Shown here: positions 51,681 through 63,297 of the stretch, piece by piece
How the letters are laid out: each line of letters opens with the position of its first letter
How positions within the stretch are numbered: the stretch's first letter is position 1
DNA from: Emiliania huxleyi CCMP1516
Lineage: Eukaryota; Haptophyta; Isochrysidales; Noelaerhabdaceae
Assembly: GCF_000372725.1 (NCBI RefSeq)
Contig: NW_005198244.1
Location: forward strand, 1,057,841-1,121,840
Reading direction: 5' to 3'
DNA: 64,000 nt
Program-made: the position numbers and the translations under genes
The notes under the pieces: model-generated
Told to the model about the DNA's origin: nothing
Databases searched by the model: none
Seen by the model: the letters and a program-made list of their open reading frames with translations, nothing else

Positions 51681-54600
51681 TCACGGGGCGAGCTCCGCGG
51701 CGGTTCTCCACTCGTCGCAGATTCTCGCGAGCTGCGACACGTCGCGCGCCGCCTTCCTCCTCTGCGCTTCGTTCGCCTTCAGCAGCACGCGCATCTCCCC
51801 CTCGGTGCGCGCGATCCGCTCGCGCGCCTGCCTCAGCTCCGCCTCCGCCTCCGCTAGCCGCTCCGCCAGCGCGGCGCGCTCGGCCAGCGCGGCGCTCCCC
51901 GCCGCCGCCGCAGCCCGCTGAGCGGCCGCCTCGGCCTGCGCGGCGGCCGCCGCCTCGTGCGCCGCCGCCAGCTCCGCGCCGCGCGCCGCGAGCTTGCGCT
52001 CCGCCTCGGCCTCCATCGCAACCTCCTTTTGGGCGAAGAGCGACTTGACCGACTCGACCTCCTTGGAGACGAAGGAGAGCATCCCGTCCCGCTTGGCCAC
52101 GCCCTCCCGCGCCTCGGACGCCTGGAGGCGGGAGGAGCGAGGCGTGAGGGCGTGCATCGCGTGCCACTTGCCAACCATCTAGAGATGGGCCGGGGCCTCG
52201 CGCTCCGCCGCCCGCCTCGCCTCCACCTCGGACTCGAGCGCCTCCTCGAGCCGACGGAGCGCTGTCTCCTGTGCCGTGACTGTCTCCCGCGCCGTCGCGA
52301 GCTCGTCGGCCCCGGCGGACGCCTAGTCTCGGGAGAAGCTCGGCTCGGCCTCGGGCGATCTCGCGCGCCCCACCCGCCCCACTCAGACGCCTCTGCCCTC
52401 GCGCTCTGCAGGCCGCGCGAGCGCTCCTCGGCGGCGCTCGCCGCGGTGCGCGCCGCGGCCAGCTGCGCGGCGAGGTCCTCGAGGAGCACGTCCTTGACCT
52501 ACGGGACGTGCGCCGCTCGTGTCGCGGACGCGTCCACAGAGGCCGTGCCGCGACAGCCGCGGCGTCCGGCACACCCTCAGCGCGTCAGCGTGGTCGCGCG
52601 CAGCCTTCTCCCGGCCGGAGGCCGCCTCCTTCTGCGCCGCCTCGGCCGCCTGCGCCGCCTCGGCGGCGGAGAGCTCCTCTCGCGTCGCGGCGGCCCGCGC
52701 CGCGGCCAGCTCGGCCGCGTGCGACCGCTCCGCCTGCCGCGCCGCCTCCGCCGCCGCCCGCTCCGTGTCCGCCGCGCGGCTGCGCCACCGCGCCGCCTCG
52801 TGCTCGGCGTGCCGCCTCTGCTCGTCGAGCTGCGAGCGGCGCGCCTGCTGCTCGCGCAGCAGCTCCGCCAGCTCACCCGCCGCCGCGCGCGCCGTCACCT
52901 CCCTCTGAACTGCGTCGACGAGCTGACCTGAGGGAGGGAGAGAGGGGAGGGAGAGAGGGGAGGGGGAGGGGGGGGGGGGGTGAAGGGGGGGGGGAGGGGG
53001 AGGGGGGGGCACGCGCGGCACGCGTGAAGGATGCCACCGCGTGAAGGATGCCACCAATCGCCCTCACCGCCGCAGCGAGCAGCTCGCGCCTCTCAGCTGC
53101 ATCTCGGCTACATCTCGCGCCTCTCAGCTCGGCGAGCGTCGCCGCCGCCGCCGCCTCCGCCTCGGCCGTCGCCGCGGCGCCACGCTCCGCGAGTGCCGCC
53201 TCCGCCTCACGAGCCCGCCTGCCCAGCGCCTCCTCACGCGTCGCAGCTTCGGCGGCGGCCGCCGCCGCCGACGACGCCTGCAGCCGCGCCGCCGCCTCGA
53301 CTTCCGCGAGGGCGGCGCGGGCGGCGCCGAGCTCCGACGCTCGCCCCTCGGCGTCGCACCTCGCCGCCTCGAGCTCCTACAGGGGGGGCCCACGCGACGG
53401 CTCAGGGATGGTCCCCCAAACACCGCCTCCCGCGCCGCGCCAGCTCGCGCTCCTCTGCTCGGCGGCTCGCCGTTGCGCGCGCCGCCTCGGCCGACTGCTG
53501 CAGCTCGTGCACCCTCTCTCGCAGCGAGGAGAGCTCGCGCGCCGCGCGGGCGGCCTGGGCGGCGGGGGAGGGAGGGGGAGGAGGGGGGGGGGGGGGGGTA
53601 GAGCACGGCCTCGCTCTCCGCGCCTGCACCGGGCTGCACGCTCGTCCTCCGGCATTGTGCGGCTGTATTTGTCTTCTAGCACGCGGCGCGCCCGCTCGTC
53701 CGCGTCGTCTGCGCGGCGAGTCGCCTCTGCCGTCGCCAGGCGCGACGCCTGCGGTCAGGGCGACGTGGCTCGGCCGGGCCCTTCTCTGCTCCGGCCGTGT
53801 GCGGAGCAGTGCAACGTGTGGCGGCGAGGGCGGCGAGAGCGGCGGGGGCGGCGCGAGGCAGTGCAGCGCCGTCGTGTGCGGCGGCGCTCGCCTCTGAGAG
53901 TCGCTGCGCAGATCGCTCCCCCAGCGAGGAGAGCGCCTCGCGCGCTTGCGTCTCGCGGCCCGCAGCAAGGTGCGCCGCGCGAGCAGAGCGATCGAGCTCT
54001 CGCTTTGCCTCGTCGAGCTGCGCCGCGAGCTGCGCCGCCGCCCGCCGCGCCTCGCCCTCGCCACTCGCCGCGGCCTCGCGCCTCGCCCGCTCCTCCGCCA
54101 CCGAAGCCGCCGCCGCCGCCGCCTCGGCGCGCAGCGACGCCGCCAGCTCGCGCGCCTGCAGGAAGGCACCGAGAAGGTTCAGAGAGAGTCCCATGCCAGA
54201 GAACGATGCGCGCACCGCTCGCGCGCCGCCGCTGTCGCCTCCTCGAGCGCCCTCGCCTGGGCCCGCGCCTCCTCCTCGGCCGCACGCGCCTGCTTGAGCG
54301 CCTCCGCCTCGGCGGCTCGCTCCGCCGCAACCCTCTCCGCCTCCGCCCTGGTCTCGCGCAGCGCCGTCTGCAGCCGCGCCACCTCCGCGTGCGGGACGCC
54401 ACGCACGCCCAGCCCCTCGCCTCCGTCGCTCCCCCCCTCCTCCTCCCCGCCCCCGCCCCCTCCGCCCCCTCCGCCCCTCCGCCTCGCGCCTCCACCGCCG
54501 CCGCTGCTCGACGGAGCGCCAGAGCGGCACCGCCGCCGCCCGCCGCCCGAGCCAGTTTCCCCCTCCTCCTCCTCCTCCTCGCCGGGGGGGCCGCCCTCCA

Positions 54601-56094
54601 CGCCGCCCTCTGCGTCGCCGGCCGCCGCGGCGCCCCCCCCGCCCCCCCCCCCTCCCGCTCTGCCGGGAGGGTGGGGGGGGGGGCCGGGAGGAGGAGGGCC
54701 GACGGCGCGGTCGACGGCGCGGTCGACAGCGTGCAACCCGAGCGAGCTCTCGAGCCTGGCAGAGTGCAGCAGCATCAGGAGCCACGGTAGTGATGCCACG
54801 GTAGTGGGCCACGGTAGGCGACGTCGGATGGGGATCAGGCGGCGCTCCTCTCGAGGCGACATCTCGGCTGTACCTCGGCTGTACCTCGGCTGTATCTCGG
54901 CTGGTTCTCGGGCTGTATCTCGGCTATATCTCGAGCCTCTCGAGGCGGAGCTCGGTCGAGAGGGAGCGCAAGCTCGCGCCCGCCGCCGCGCCCGCCGCCG
55001 CGCCGCCCTCGTGCGCTCTCAGCGCTCCAGAGCCACAGGCGCCAGAGCCACAGGCGCCAGAGCTGCAGGCGCCGGAGCTGCAGGCGCCGGAGCTGCAGGC
55101 GCCGGAGCTGCTGGCAGCTGCGGGTGCGGCCGCGTCGGCTGCGGCGTCGGCTGCGGCAGGAGTGGGGGCGCGGCGGCTGCCTGCGCGGCGCGCGGCGAGC
55201 GCGTCGATGTTCGGCGTGGAGATGAGCCGCGATCCGTCCGCCGAGCGGCCGCCCGAAGCCAGCCGACCCTGCTGCGAGGGCGGAGGCAGCGGCGGCGGCG
55301 GCGGCGGTGGCGGCGGCAGCGGCGGTGGCGGCGGTGGCGGCTGGTGGTGGTGGTCTATCGACGACGAAGCTGTCGTCGTCGGTGGCGGCGAGAGAGACGG
55401 CTGCGGCGGCGGGAGAGTGGGTGCGCCGGCGGGTGTGATGCGGGAGGCGGTGGTGGCGACGCCGTCGAGGGTGCGCAGCTGCGGCAGGAGAGAGACGAGG
55501 CGGGCGCGGTACCTGCGGGGAGGGGGGAAGCGGCGGTCGTGCGAGGCCCGTGCCCGCCGAGCGAGCTGCGAGCGGTCCGCACCCTGGCTCGCCGCAGACC
55601 GGGTTGGTGGCGCCGTGCCGAAAGAGGACGAGCGAGCCGAGCCGCGGCAGTCCGCGCAAGTACTCGGCCTCGCGCAGCAGCGAGATCTGGTTGCCGTACG
55701 CCTCGAGCGCCTCTAGCGGGCCGCCGTGCGACTGAAGCAGCCCCGCCAGGGACGAGATCCGATTGTACGACAGCAGGAGCCGGCGCAGCGACCCGAGGGC
55801 GGCGAGGTCGTCGATCGCAGAGATCTCGTTGCACGAGAGGTCGAGCGTCTCGAGGCGGCGGAGGTGGCAGAGGCCGCCCATCACTTGTATACGGTTGGAC
55901 GACAGGTTGAGCGATGTCAAGCAGCTGCCGAGATGGTCGAGCCCGCCAATCGTGCTGATCCGGTTGCAGTGCAGGTTGATGGACGTGAGGCGCGCCGGCC
56001 GCGCGGAGATCTGCGGCAGCCCTTCGAGCGAGATCACGCCCTCGTTGAGCAGCGAGAGCGACGTCGACTCCGCCTCGTCAGCATCCGCTGACAT
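51681..56094 (-). CDS. LRRCC1: LRR and coiled-coil centrosomal protein (LRRCC1/VFL1)
   Basis: In animals and Chlamydomonas this protein sits at centrioles and basal bodies and sets their orientation. The N-terminal exon (MSADADEAES, start 56094) carries LRRs closely resembling LRRCC1: INLHCNRISTIGGLDHLG, LNLSSNRIQVMGGL, LDLSCNEISAIDDL, LSYNRISSLAGLL, and the cap NPVCGEPGYRARLVSLLPQL, whose codons span an intron near 55580-55513. A Pro/Ser/Ala-rich linker and an acidic Gly-rich stretch follow. Then come many short exons of heptad-rich coiled coil (for example VARLQTALRETRAEAERVAA, SSLRERVHELQQSAEAAR, AERLAEAEAELRQARERIAR) to the stop at 51681. The exon map of the coiled-coil half is only partly resolved. 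Some introns carry sense-strand GCCGAG repeats (54858-54935, 53098-53135). The LRR match makes the identification firm. Confidence 0.85.
54858..54935 (-). repeat. Intronic TCTCGGCTGTA repeat
   Basis: Six or so units of CTCGGCTGTAC or CTCGGCTGTAT on the plus strand equal ATACAGCCGAG on the sense strand of LRRCC1. Confidence 0.8.
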
Positions 56095-58225
56095 CGGCGC
56101 GCAGCGCCTCGGCAGCGCCTCGGCAGCGCCTCGGCTGCTGGCCCGGAACTGCAAGAGCGGGTAAGCCCCCAAAACGAGAAAAACGCGCGCCTTCGTTGCA
56201 TGTGGCATCATTTGACTATTGGTGCAGCCGGCCTAGTCGTGCAATTCACGTTTACGACTACTAAAAATGCTTCCCACACCGGTTGCCTTGCCCTTTTGGT
56301 GCTTCTAAGTAGACTACCGGTAGTGTGGGACCTGCGTCCTGCGGCGGTACCCGCGTCTGTTGTTCGGGCAGTGAGAGACGCAGGATCTGCACGCCAAAGT
56401 GGGGCAACTCCGCATTTGCATTTTGGTTTTGGGTGGGTTGTCTCGGAGATCATCCATCAGCACTCATGTCATATGTCTCATCAGTCAGTCACGTCAGTCA
56501 AAGCAGTCGTGCGTGGCACTCTGTGGCATCAGAGGCAGGAACGACGTGCTCTTGCTGCACCTCGCAGCTGCACCGAGTGTGCTCGCAGTGTATGCTACGG
56601 CCGCCGCCTACGGCGATGCTCTCGTGCAGCTAGGCGACGCAGGTCCATCAGCAGGGCTCATCCAATGCGAGCGCACATTGTGCGTAGCCGCGGGCAGGTG
56701 GCAGTGCACGGCCGCACACCGGCTGTGGCGGCTCGAATGCCCCCGGCAGCAATGCTGGTCATTAACTTGCGTATTGGGGCCGCAGCAGACTGCTGCTGTG
56801 GCAGCAGCAGCAGCCTGCGCTGCCTGATTCAGTCAAGCCAGCGGTGCAGCGAGGCGTGCAGAATTCGCGCGGTTTGGTACCTCCTGAGGCTGAGCGCGTT
56901 CAGACCCGGTGACCGGAGTTGGATGGTTCGATGGAGCTCGCCGAGCTCCATCGAACCATCCATGGCCGGACGGCGGAGCGTGAGGTGGCGAGCGGAGAGA
57001 TGTACCGTAAGACAAGAAAAACACGGAGCGACGGATATCTTTCTGCCTCTGCCCCCTCGCCGCATCGACGAGCGCGCTCGTGTCAGCGCGCCGCTGCTCC
57101 TGGTGCCGCTGCATGGCCGCCGCGCTCGCACCCGCTTCGCTCAACGACATCGTGAGGCCCAACGGTCTGCGAGCTCCTTTCGCCCAGCGGGTCCACCACA
57201 GAGTTCTCCCAGTCATGTGCCCAAATGCGCCCGCCGTTTTTCGTCGTACCCCCCCCCCGAAACCCGCCGACTTTGATTGGGTCCGGTTCAACCTCACTCT
57301 CATCTTATCTATTACAGACACAAAACGTCAGATCTGTGCCACCCTGGGCTGGACCTAGTCACGGCGTGATCACGCCGGCGGCGGCGGCCGCCTGGGGAGC
57401 GCATATGGCGGCGCAGGCGCAGGCGGCGGCGGCGGCACAGACGGCGGCGGCCACCCCCACCCAGACGCCGTAGGCATATGACTGTAGGGCCCCAGAAGGC
57501 TCGCTGGTGGCTTCATTTGTAGTACACAGCCGCCGGTGCTGCGGTGCTAGAGAGGGGTCCCCGCAGACGCGCAGAGGTGTGGCGGACGGGAGGGTTGAGA
57601 GAGAGACCCATGACCATCCCATGACTACATGGACATGGACCACACTCACATGCACATGCACATGCACATGTGCATGCACATGTGCAACATGTCTTTGCAT
57701 GCACTAGTTTTGTTATACCCTCATGGGGCACAAGAAAGAGGCTCTACGGGGTCTGACTGTGTACGGTCTGTGCTGCTGTCGGGCTGTCAGCGCTGCTGTC
57801 ACGTGTCAGGCCACTGTGTGCTGTCGGGCTGTCCCTGTCGGGCAGCTGTCAGGCTGTCACGTTAGGGCCTGACAGCGACGGAGCACCTCGTCTGTCAGAC
57901 TCTGCTGTCAGGCTGTCAGATACGTGCTGTCAGACTGTCGGAGAAAGTGCTGTCAGCGCTGTCAGGCTGTCGGGCAAACACTGTCAGGCGCTATATCGCC
58001 TATCCGGGGTTTGCTGTCCGAGGCTGTCAGACCAGCCAGGGCTCAGTTTTGATGTCGAGTCGTGCTACAAGATCAAGAAATAGAGAGCGGCAGCATGAGC
58101 AGGACCGATCCACAGATATTCCAAAAAAGAATAAAACGTAGGAGAATAGACTATCAAATAGACAGTGGCCGAGGCCTGAGCCGCGCAATTTTTACCAGCA
58201 ACTTCGTGGGAATCGGCCCATACCG
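56095..58225. other. Gene-poor region
   Basis: No supported gene. It contains a perfect palindrome at 56925-56964 (GGTTCGATGGAGCTCG and complement), an ACATGC/CATG tract at 57627-57690, and a dense cluster of CTGTCAGG and GCTGTCGGG words at 57770-58030. A GCAGCAGC tract lies near 56790-56815. Confidence 0.5.
57770..58030. repeat. Interspersed CTGTCAGGCTGTC cluster
   Basis: More than fifteen copies of an 8-9-bp word (GCTGTCAGG, CTGTCGGGC) are spaced irregularly over 260 bp, mostly in one orientation. Confidence 0.8.
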
Positions 58226-60272
58226 TCAGGATCCGTCTTCCTCCTCGATGATGATCTCGCCCCCGCCAATCACGCCGTAGTCGCAGAGCCGCTTGAGCTC
58301 GTCGTCGAGGCTCTCGGGGATGTCGTTCTTGTGCGCGCCTGGCCTACGCGCGGACTCGATGCGATGTGTGCCCGCGGCAGCCCAGACCCCCCCCCCCCCC
58401 TCACCCGGCGCCCCGCTCGCCTCGAGTAGAGCACCACCTGCCTCGCCGGCTCCACCTTGAAGAGGGCTCCGGCCATCGCCTTGAGCGACTTGACGGGCAG
58501 CGAGCTCGGCAGCCGGCGGGTGAGAGGCGGCAAGTGGCCCGCCGCCGCCGCGGTCGAGCGCAGGGTGAGCTCGATCAGCTCCGCCTTCCGGGAGAGGGAG
58601 GGGGCAGGCTCAGCCCGGCAGCCTCACCCGAGCAGAGGGGGAGGGAAGGGCTTGCGCCAGTGTGGGGGGGGGGGGGGGGGGCTTTCCCCCCAAAGGGGGG
58701 AAGGGGGGGGAGGGACTTGAGGGGGAAAGGGTTTCGGCCCCCCCCCCCAAAGGGGCCCCCAAGCTGGGGGGCCTCCCCCGGGCGCCCCCTTGAACCCGTG
58801 GAGGGAAAAAAACCCCCCCCCGGGGGGGGGGTCCTCTCCAAAAGGAATTCAACCCTTGCCCTCCGGGAATTTGAGCCCCCCCATTAATTTTTCCAGCTTC
58901 TCGGGGGAGGGGGCCCCCCCTGGAGGGGCGTGCGGCACCGACCCCTCGGGGAGGGGCTCTGGGTACGACTCGGAGAGAGAGCGGAGGTAGAAGCGCTCCG
59001 CGTCCTCCCGCTCCCGCCTCCGCACCTCGGAGCCGTTGAGGGTGGCGAGGGAGCCCATCCGCGCGATGACGAGGCGGCGCTGCGACGATGCGCCTAGTGG
59101 TGCGGGGCGGGGGCGGGTGCGGGGCAGCGAGGGGGGTGGGTTCACGCCACGCGGGCCCGCACTCATCCCGCCGAAGAGGGGCAGGTCGCGCAGCGCGGCG
59201 TCGCTCAGCGCCGGCAGCGAGTCGAGCCTGGCAAAGGGTGGGGGATGAGGCCGTGTTATGGCGAAGGCGATGGTGGATGGCGACGGTGATGAGGGCGGCG
59301 AGGGTGGGTGGTGATGGCAGTGGTAGGGGCGAGGGCGGCGGCGGCAGTGGTGGCGGCGGGCGATGGCTGAGCGGCGGCTCGGTGCGGCGGGGTGTTGGTG
59401 CGGCGGGATGCCCATCAATCGACGCCCAGTCGGAAATAGGGTTGGAGCGGAGCAGCAGCCGCCTGGGGGAGGCACGCGGGACGAGTCAGCTGGCGCGCGG
59501 CCTGGGGCGGGTCGGTGCGCCGCCACCGCCGCCGCCGCCTCAGCGAGCGGAAGCCCGAGTGTGCGCGCGGCAGCGACGCGATCCTGTTGCCGCTCAAATT
59601 GAGCGCCTCGAGGTGGGGGAGCGAGGCGAGCGGCGCCACCCCCTCCCACGAGGCGAGATGGTTGTCCTCCAGCCACAGCGTCCGCAGCGCCGGCAGCCGC
59701 TCGCAGAGCAGATTCCCGACGGCACGACCCTCCCCGCCCCCCTCCGCCTCGGCGGCGCCTCTCGCGGAGGCGGGCTCGAGCGAGACGACGCCGTTGGCGC
59801 AAAAGTGGAGCTCGGCGAGGTGCGGCATCGCGGAGGCGATGAGCAGCAGCTGCTCCCATGCCATGCCCGTCCGGCTCAGGCAAAGCGTTCGCAGCCCGCC
59901 GAGGGTGGCTCCGAACGTGTCAGGGAGCGCGTCGAGCGGCTGCAGCGGCAATCTGTTGAGGCCGAGCCAGTGGAGCCGCGGGAGTTGGACCGCGATGTCG
60001 AGAAGCGGCTGCCACTCGCTGATCGGGTTGCCCTCCAGGTCGAGCTCCTCGATGGCGCCGCACGCCGCCGCGATCGCGCCGTGCTCGCCGGCACCAGTCA
60101 CGCCGGCGTCTGGCAGGAAGACGCGCTCCAGCCGGTGGAGGGCTTGCTCGCGGCCGGCTCTGTCCGCACCCACCAACCCGCCGTCTGTGTACGCCGTGTC
60201 CGTCACGTAGGCGTACTTCTTCTCGACCTGCGCGACGAAGGCGGAGACTGCCTCAAAGGGCTCGACCGCCAT
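58226..60272 (-). CDS. TBCE: Tubulin-folding cofactor E
   Basis: This chaperone works on alpha-tubulin during heterodimer assembly. From ATG 60272 (MAVEPFEAVSAFVAQVEKKY) LRRs follow: IEELDLEGNPISEWQPLLDI, LGGLRTLCLSRTGMAWEQLL, LRTLWLEDNHLASWEGVAPL, LEALNLSGNRIASLP. The next exon (LDSLPALSDAALRDLPLFGG, from about 59230) joins by a GC-AG intron. RRLVIARMGSLATLNGSEVR then REREDAERFYLRSL is the family's post-LRR block. A C-terminal ubiquitin-like domain (LTLRSTAAAAGHLPPLTRRL, LPVKSLKAMAGALFKVEP) ends in NDIPESLDDELKRLCDYG ... IIIEEEDGS. The usual N-terminal CAP-Gly domain is not seen upstream, where the frame runs into simple repeats. The block 58655-58900 is poor sequence within the gene, so the region between the LRR and ubiquitin-like parts is unreliable. 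Confidence 0.87.
58655..58900. other. Low-quality sequence block inside TBCE
   Basis: Long runs of G and C with doubled bases resemble positions 1-540 and differ from the flanking sequence. It probably reflects poor reads, so frames across it are not trustworthy. Confidence 0.7.
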
Positions 60273-60479
60273 GCCATGTGTTTTTCTTTTCCTGCGGAAT
60301 AAAAAGAAGAAAGCGCCTCGATTTACGCCGGCATAGTGTTGTGTGGCGGCGTGCCGTTCTCCCATCCCTCCCTTGGGTTGTGTGTTTTCTTTCTTTCTTT
60401 CTGTTGTGTGTGAGAGAGAGATTTGTTGAAAATTTCGTTTCTTTCCAAAGAGCAAAGTGCAAAAGAGAGAACTGGATGA

Positions 60480-60483
<4 letters not shown>

Positions 60484-60530
<47 letters not shown>
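60484..60530. repeat. (GT)n microsatellite
   Basis: A pure GT dinucleotide run of about 45 bp, some 210 bp upstream of the TBCE start. Confidence 0.95.
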
Positions 60531-60782
60531 CTTGCTACCCCGCACTCCATAGGCATAGCCACACGAGGTCACAAGGTCAAGGAGAAAGCCAGAAAGCCAC
60601 CACAAGAACGAAACAAAATCTCTCTCTCTCTCTCCACAAGAAGAGAAGGTCAGAGAGTTCGAGGGAGGGGGGAGAGCGTCTGAGAGCACACACAGGCTGA
60701 TTACAAGCCGCACTCGTGACTCTCTGATGTAGTCGTAGAGAGCACACCACGCCGTCGATGAGCATCGACCTTGAAATGCCTT

Positions 60783-61599
60783 TCAGCGCGCGACGGGCGC
60801 GGCGCCCGAGCTGGCGGCGGCCGCGGCGCCCGAGCTGGCCGCGGCCCCACCGGAAATCACGGGGGTGGGCGCGGCCTCGTTGCCAACGGCCTGGGCCGCC
60901 TTGTGGTTGCCGTACTTGACGCCCTGCTCAAAGGCGTTTAGGCCGGGCGTGGCGGCCTGCGCGGGGACGACACACCGCTTACCCCCACCGCGATTCCCAA
61001 CTACTGATTCTCGACTACCACGCGGTGACCGTCTTTGCGATGCCCGTGTCGTCCAGGGCGACATAGCCATGCGCCTCCTTCATCCCCTGCTCGGAGAAGG
61101 ATTCGCCCGTCTGCTGCCCGAGCTTGCCATAGTCGGTCGTGAACGGATTCGACGTGCCAAAAGTGAACGCAGTGCCGGCGCCAAACTTGGCGAACGTGAT
61201 GCCGGTGTTGAGGCCCGCGTTGGCCCACTTGTTGGCAAGGAGCGGTGGTGATGGTGGCGGTGGAGACGGCGGATATGGGGCGATGACGCCGCAGCATTCC
61301 CAACATCCGTAGGTGAAGAATTTCGTCCAGTCGCAGCCGTGCTCAGACATCTGGTTTTTGTACTCTCCTGCGGCTACGTTGCAAGCGGCAAGCGCCGTCT
61401 CCTTGACATTTTGCCCATCGCACTTGCGGTAGATTGGCGCCGACGGCGTGGCGGAGCTTGCAGCGGCGGAGCTCGCGACTTGTTGGGAAGGAACGCGTGC
61501 AAAGGAGGCGCAAGCACCGAGGAGAAGAAGAGTGGCGGCGCACGCCGCGAGCTTGGTCTTGGTGGCGGCGGCGGCGGGCGCAGGTTTCGCGGAAATCAT
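60783..61599 (-). CDS. Secreted Cys/Pro-rich protein, unknown
   Basis: Exons 61599-61024 and 60956-60783 (67-nt GC-AG intron) give 249 residues. After MISAKPAPAAAATKTK a hydrophobic run (LAACAATLLLLGACASFA) forms a signal peptide or membrane anchor. A cysteine-containing part (CDGQNVKETALAACN, CDWTKFFTYGCWECCG) is followed by PPSPPPPSPP, a typical hydroxyproline-rich wall or surface motif. A Phe/Gly-rich segment (GITFAKFGAGTAFTFG) and an Ala-rich tail (AAASSGAAAAASSGAA) complete it. I do not recognise the family. The start at 61599 is chosen because the leader follows at once; upstream frame has no hydrophobic character. It is probably an extracellular or scale/wall-associated protein. Confidence 0.65.
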
Positions 61600-62673
61600 G
61601 AAACAGGCGCCTGCAAGGTGTACCCTGGGTAGCGACCGCCGGCTGGAAGAGAATTCGGGGTTTGCTCTCTCCTCTCCTTGTCTGTGCTGTCTGCCTGACT
61701 CAGGCACTAATTCTGCCGATGCGTGATTGTGTGTGGGCTGCTCCGAGGGGGCCCTGTGCAATCCGACGGGTAGGGGGTCTGTGCCCGGGCGGTGTCCGGT
61801 GCGGAGTCTCCTTCTGATCCCGCCTGTGATGTTGGGTGTGAGGTTGTGGCGGCTTCGATCCCAAGGGGGGGAGCCGATCCCACTCGTAACCAACTCTCAG
61901 GGGCAGTAGGTGGGCGAGCTTCAGGCACGCTCATCTCGATCGTCAAGGCGTCGCTACGCGCGGTCTTCCGCGGGGGGAGCGTCGTCGACGGGTGCGGGAC
62001 CGCGGCGCAGTCAGTGCCGTGGCGATGCCTCCGGCTGTTTGCGGCGGGCGGCTTGCTGCTCGCTGCATGGCGAAAAACTCGTCTCGTCGCACACCAAGGG
62101 CTTATGCTCTGGCGAGACGTGAGGCGCATGCGCCCAGGAGGGGAGGGGGCATGCGTAACGACACTGCTAGAGATGGCCATTGGGGGCCCAGAGACAAAAC
62201 TTCTGTGATGCCATGCGTGACCTAGTAGTGTCCCCAGCTATGGGCGTGTCCAAGTTGGAGCCAGGTGTGGTGTGGACGCGAGAATAGCTCCGCCGTTCAT
62301 GGAGGCAACCGATGCGAGTCGACTGGTGTGTGACACCCTTGTGTGTCGCGGTCCGTCGTGTGGTTTCGGTCGCGTATCAAGAATACTCACTCACACTCTC
62401 GCCCATCTCTCCTGGAGATGCCGTGCGCGGCTCTATTTATTTTTTAAGTGCTCCAAGTCTTCCTAAGGGGTCCTCCCAAGTCCTGATCGCAATCCTGGGG
62501 CCGCTCGCTCAGCTAGAGAGAGCAGTTCTGGCTTCTGCTCACAGCTGCTCACATCATCTCACACAGCTCCACATCGCACATGCAGGCGCCGATAACGTTA
62601 ACGAGGGTCAAGGCACCTTGCAGCGTGATGCTTTCTCTTCTCTACTAAACCGACACAAAATGAGAGAACTACC
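61600..62673. other. Intergenic region
   Basis: About 1.1 kb with no protein-like frame that I can support and no strong repeat. Confidence 0.45.
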
Positions 62674-63297
62674 TCAATCTGCGTCAAGGACATCATCGCT
62701 CGCTGCATTCTCCGCGCAGCGCTCGCCGTCTCTGCGCGCAGCTGCTGCTTTGATGGCAGCACGCTGGGCGGCACCGGCCGCCTTCTCCGCTGCGGATTTG
62801 GCAACCTTGCGCTTGCCCGTCGGTGCATTTCTCGCCCTCGGTGCGCCCAGGCGCCGCTTGCCGCTGCGCGACTTGGTTGGGCGTTGCGCCTGGTCGCTGG
62901 CTGCAGCTGGTCCGCTCACAGCGAGCCACTCTCCGTACTGACTGCTCTCACTGTGCACTCCGTGGCCCGTCTTGAGCCGCTGGTGGCGCTTTTTGACAGA
63001 CGCGTACGTGCGGCCGAGGGCGCGTGCCACCTCATCGAACCCGCGCCCTTCAAACAGCCGCAACCGCAGGATCGTTGCGTCCTCCTCCGCCGTGAAGCAG
63101 TGATTTCGCCGCGCCATGTCCGACTCGCCGCGTGTCGCCGCTGATGCCACCGGCGACTGAGGATCGAGGCCCTGCGACGCAGGCGGCAGGGGGCGGGGCG
63201 GCAATTGAGCGCCAGCGCCAACGCCAGGAGGTGCTCCCCGCTGGGACTGCTTCACGATGCAGCGCGGGCAAAACCATTCGCCGCGGCCGATGAGCAC
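62674..63297 (-). CDS. SANT/Myb-like domain protein
   Basis: A single-exon frame of 207 residues. A short cysteine pair (GEWFCPRCIVKQ) near the N-terminus could bind zinc. The recognisable part is MARRNHCFTAEEDATILRLR then LFEGRGFDEVARALGRTYAS and VKKRHQRL, a Myb/SANT helix-turn-helix (about residues 62-108). A Lys/Arg/Ala-rich tail (SRSGKRRLG, GKRKVAKSAAEKAAG) follows, likely nuclear targeting and DNA contact. A shorter product starting at that internal Met is possible. It may be a small transcription factor or a piece of a mobile-element-derived gene; no terminal repeats were found around it. Confidence 0.65.
   Translation of the reverse strand: MLIGRGEWFCPRCIVKQSQRGAPPGVGAGAQLPPRPLPPASQGLDPQSPVASAATRGESDMARRNHCFTAEEDATILRLRLFEGRGFDEVARALGRTYASVKKRHQRLKTGHGVHSESSQYGEWLAVSGPAAASDQAQRPTKSRSGKRRLGAPRARNAPTGKRKVAKSAAEKAAGAAQRAAIKAAAARRDGERCAENAASDDVLDAD

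Noticed and set aside
52900-53000. Possible low-quality block
   Set aside because: The G runs look like a natural purine-rich intron of LRRCC1; the flanking exons stay in frame.
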